A DNA stretch of 64,000 bases, taken from JAZKIX01 sp040384645 (GTDB lineage Bacteria > Pseudomonadota > Gammaproteobacteria > Burkholderiales > Burkholderiaceae_D). Positions 63,101 to 64,000 of the stretch are shown here, in pieces. Where the stretch lies: assembly GCA_040384645.1 (NCBI GenBank), contig JAZKIX010000041.1, forward strand, positions 1 through 64,000, read 5' to 3'. A model generated the notes under the pieces. The model had not been told where the DNA came from. It saw nothing but the letters and a program-made list of their open reading frames with translations, and searched no databases. Each line of letters begins with the position of its first letter. Within the stretch, counting starts at the first letter, position 1. The position numbers and the translations under genes are program-made.

Positions 63101-64000
63101 GTGAGGGCGGTCAATTGCCAGGTGGCAAAGTTTCCGAATACATTGCCAAATTGCGTTTCTCGGTACCGGGCGTGGGCTTGATTTCGCCGCCGCCGCATCA
63201 CGATATTTATTCGATCGAAGATCTGGCGCAACTGATCCACGACCTTAAAAATGCCAATCCACGCGCCTCGATTTCTACCAAGCTGGTATCGGAAGTCGGT
63301 GTTGGTACCGTTGCAGCCGGCGTAACCAAGGCAAAATCGGATCACCTGGTCATCGCCGGCCATGACGGCGGTACCGGCGCTTCGCCTTTGTCGTCAGTCA
63401 AGCACACCGGTACGCCGTGGGAATTGGGTCTGGCGGAAACGCAGCAAACCTTGGTCTTGAATGGTTTGCGTGGCCGGGTTCGGGTGCAGGCTGATGGCCA
63501 AATGAAAACTGGTCGCGATGTGGTCATCGCCGCCATGCTGGGCGCGGATGAAATCGGCTTTGCCACCGCACCGCTGGTGGTAGAGGGCTGCATCATGATG
63601 CGTAAATGCCATCTTAATACTTGTCCGGTAGGTGTCGCGACGCAAGATCCGATTTTGCGCGCCAAGTTTTCTGGCAAGCCGGAATATGTGGTCAACTATT
63701 TCTTCTTTGTCGCTGAAGAAGTACGGCAGTTGATGGCGCAATTGGGGATCAGTACTTACGATGAATTGATTGGCCGTGTTGACTTGCTCGATAAGTCGAA
63801 GGCGATTTCACACTGGAAGGCCAAAGGACTTGATTTCTCTCGGATTTTCCATCAGCCCGATACCGCTGGCGGTTTGTCGATCCGGCATGTCGAAGAGCAA
63901 GAGCATGGCCTGGAGAAAGCACTGGACCACAAGTTGATCGCACAAGCCAAGGCAGCGCTGGAAAAAGGCGAGAAAGTTTCCTTCATTTCACCAGTTAAAA
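60121..64000 (+). CDS. gltB: Glutamate synthase large subunit (3' end outside window)
   Basis: The first 1,293 codons of a protein of about 1,550. It transfers the amide of glutamine to 2-oxoglutarate. The N-terminal class II amidotransferase has its nucleophile Cys in EHDACGVGF (residue 17, exposed after processing), followed by LKNLDHRGAVGADKL. The central and FMN-binding synthase domain includes IAGHDGGTGASPLSSVKHTG, and the 3Fe-4S cysteines are near 1157, 1163 and 1168 in CIMMRKCHLNTCPVG. The frame is intact to the window end. Three in-frame ATGs (60118, 60121, 60124) cluster at the start; the GTGGAG site favours 60121 or 60124. Confidence 0.95.
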   Translation, partial: MMHAQGLYDPANEHDACGVGFIAHIKGNKSHSIVEQGLLILKNLDHRGAVGADKLMGDGAGILIQVPDQYYREEMAKQGIALPPPGEYGVGMVFLPKEHASRLACEQEIERAVRAEGQVVVGWRDVPIDTDMPMSPTVRKTEPIIRQIFIGRGPDIMVTDALERKLYVIRKSSGHAIQALNLIHGKEFFVPSMSARTVVYKGLLLADQVGVYYKDLQDARCVSALALVHQRFSTNTFPEWPLAHPYRLIAHNGEINTVKGNFNWMRAREGVMKSAVLGDDLKKLFPLIYEGQSDTACFDNALELLIMAGYPLAQAMMMMIPEAWENHTTMDDNRRAFYEYHAAMMEPWDGPAAMAFTDGRHIGGTLDRNGLRPARYIVTDDDLVVMASESGVLPIPESKIIQKWRLQPGKMFLIDLEAGRIIDDKELKDTFANAKPYKAWINSVRIKLDEIEAEAKMETSAASLLDRQQAFGYTQEDLKFLMTPMAVAGEEAIGSMGNDSPLAVMSNKLKPLYNYFKQLFAQVTNPPIDPIREAMVMSLVSFVGPKPNLLDTNNINPPMRLEVSQPVLNFTDMARLRDISVHTGGKFRSYELNICYPVAWGADGIEARLASLCAEAVDAVKSGHNILIVSDRKIDSSQVAIPALLATSSVHQHLVSKGLRASTGLVVETGSARETHHFALLAGYGAEAVHPYLAMETLAAMAATLPGNITAEKAIYNYTKAIGKGLLKVMSKMGISTYMSYCGAQIFEIIGLNKSLVDKYFKGTTSNVEGIGVFEVAEEALRLHNLAFGDDPVLANALDAGGEYAFRVRGEEHMWTPDAIAKLQHSTRSNNFNTYKEYAQIINDQSKRHLTLRGLFEFKLDPSKAIPLDQVEPAKEIVKRFATGAMSLGSISTEAHATLAVAMNRIGGKSNTGEGGEDPNRYVNELKGIPIKKGESLASVIGRDRVEVDIALQDGDSLRSRIKQVASGRFGVTAEYLNSADQIQIKMAQGAKPGEGGQLPGGKVSEYIAKLRFSVPGVGLISPPPHHDIYSIEDLAQLIHDLKNANPRASISTKLVSEVGVGTVAAGVTKAKSDHLVIAGHDGGTGASPLSSVKHTGTPWELGLAETQQTLVLNGLRGRVRVQADGQMKTGRDVVIAAMLGADEIGFATAPLVVEGCIMMRKCHLNTCPVGVATQDPILRAKFSGKPEYVVNYFFFVAEEVRQLMAQLGISTYDELIGRVDLLDKSKAISHWKAKGLDFSRIFHQPDTAGGLSIRHVEEQEHGLEKALDHKLIAQAKAALEKGEKVSFISPVK

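Noticed and set aside
62212..63363. 383-codon open frame antisense to gltB
   Set aside because: It mirrors the GC-skewed codon pattern of gltB, has no ribosome site and no family resemblance; gltB reads intact on the other strand.
1..64000. CRISPR arrays, tRNA and rRNA genes
   Set aside because: No regularly spaced direct repeats and no convincing cloverleaf or rRNA signature were seen on either strand.

Overview
The window looks like a draft contig from a betaproteobacterium of the Burkholderiales, most likely Oxalobacteraceae (Undibacterium/Herminiimonas/Collimonas-like). I infer this from the protein families and gene order: DUF2339-DUF3999, fmt-def / LysM-dprA-smg-topB, rsmD against ftsY-ftsE-ftsX-rpoH, and a complete aa3-type cox/cta cluster with DUF2970 and DUF2909. 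The genus is not resolved from sequence alone. Three runs of exactly ten N (two inside topB), one in-frame stop inside DUF2339 and one homopolymer frameshift in a small gene show that this is draft sequence, so some broken genes may be assembly errors.

Layout. 1-4.7 kb: DUF2339 (TAG-interrupted), DUF3999 and a tandem pair of small exported paralogues. 4.8-8.6 kb: a DUF3828-like exported protein, a decayed receiver domain and an orphan CHASE-PAS histidine kinase. 9.0-13.2 kb: a four-gene envelope operon (ABC ATPase, FtsX-like permease, LolA-like periplasmic protein, outer-membrane beta-barrel). 13.5-22.3 kb: DUF4197, fmt-def, LysM-dprA-smg, topB and DUF4870. 22.5-27.5 kb: natA/natB-type ABC exporter overlapping a FemAB/GNAT-like gene, then an MFS carrier. 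27.5-31 kb: small genes, rfaE2, trmL, comF and bioC. 31.1-41.1 kb: the cytochrome oxidase cluster (coxB, coxA, a 35-aa assembly protein, cox11, DUF2970, coxC, DUF2909, SURF1, a SCO-like protein, ctaA, ctaB, a CuA-domain lipoprotein, SCO), closed by a strong bidirectional terminator. 41.1-52.6 kb: rpoH with a perfect CIRCE operator, ftsX-ftsE-ftsY, rsmD, coaD, fdx, an AEC carrier, a CHRD protein, uvrA and ssb. 52.7-60 kb: accessory DNA with small membrane proteins, remnants of sugar-acid catabolism (UxaA SAF domain, AGE epimerase) in front of an intact KDG kinase, a porin remnant, an ArsR-SRPBCC pair with an operator over its start codon, a GNAT gene, an unknown gene and a RAYT transposase. 60.1-64 kb: gltB, running off the end.

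Two observations stand out. First, ten copies of a roughly 75-bp intergenic element (about one per 6 kb) share an A/T-armed hairpin, a GGCCC/TAAA core, a TGCGG block and a terminal TATACCCCC block. They lie in both orientations in every kind of intergenic gap and resemble no element I recognise. Second, inside the cox cluster, between ctaB and SCO, lies a 196-aa protein that joins a lipoprotein signal to a complete CuA domain with all copper ligands. It is an old, diverged partial duplicate of coxB without its transmembrane hairpin or cytochrome c domain, and could be a lipid-anchored copper or electron carrier.
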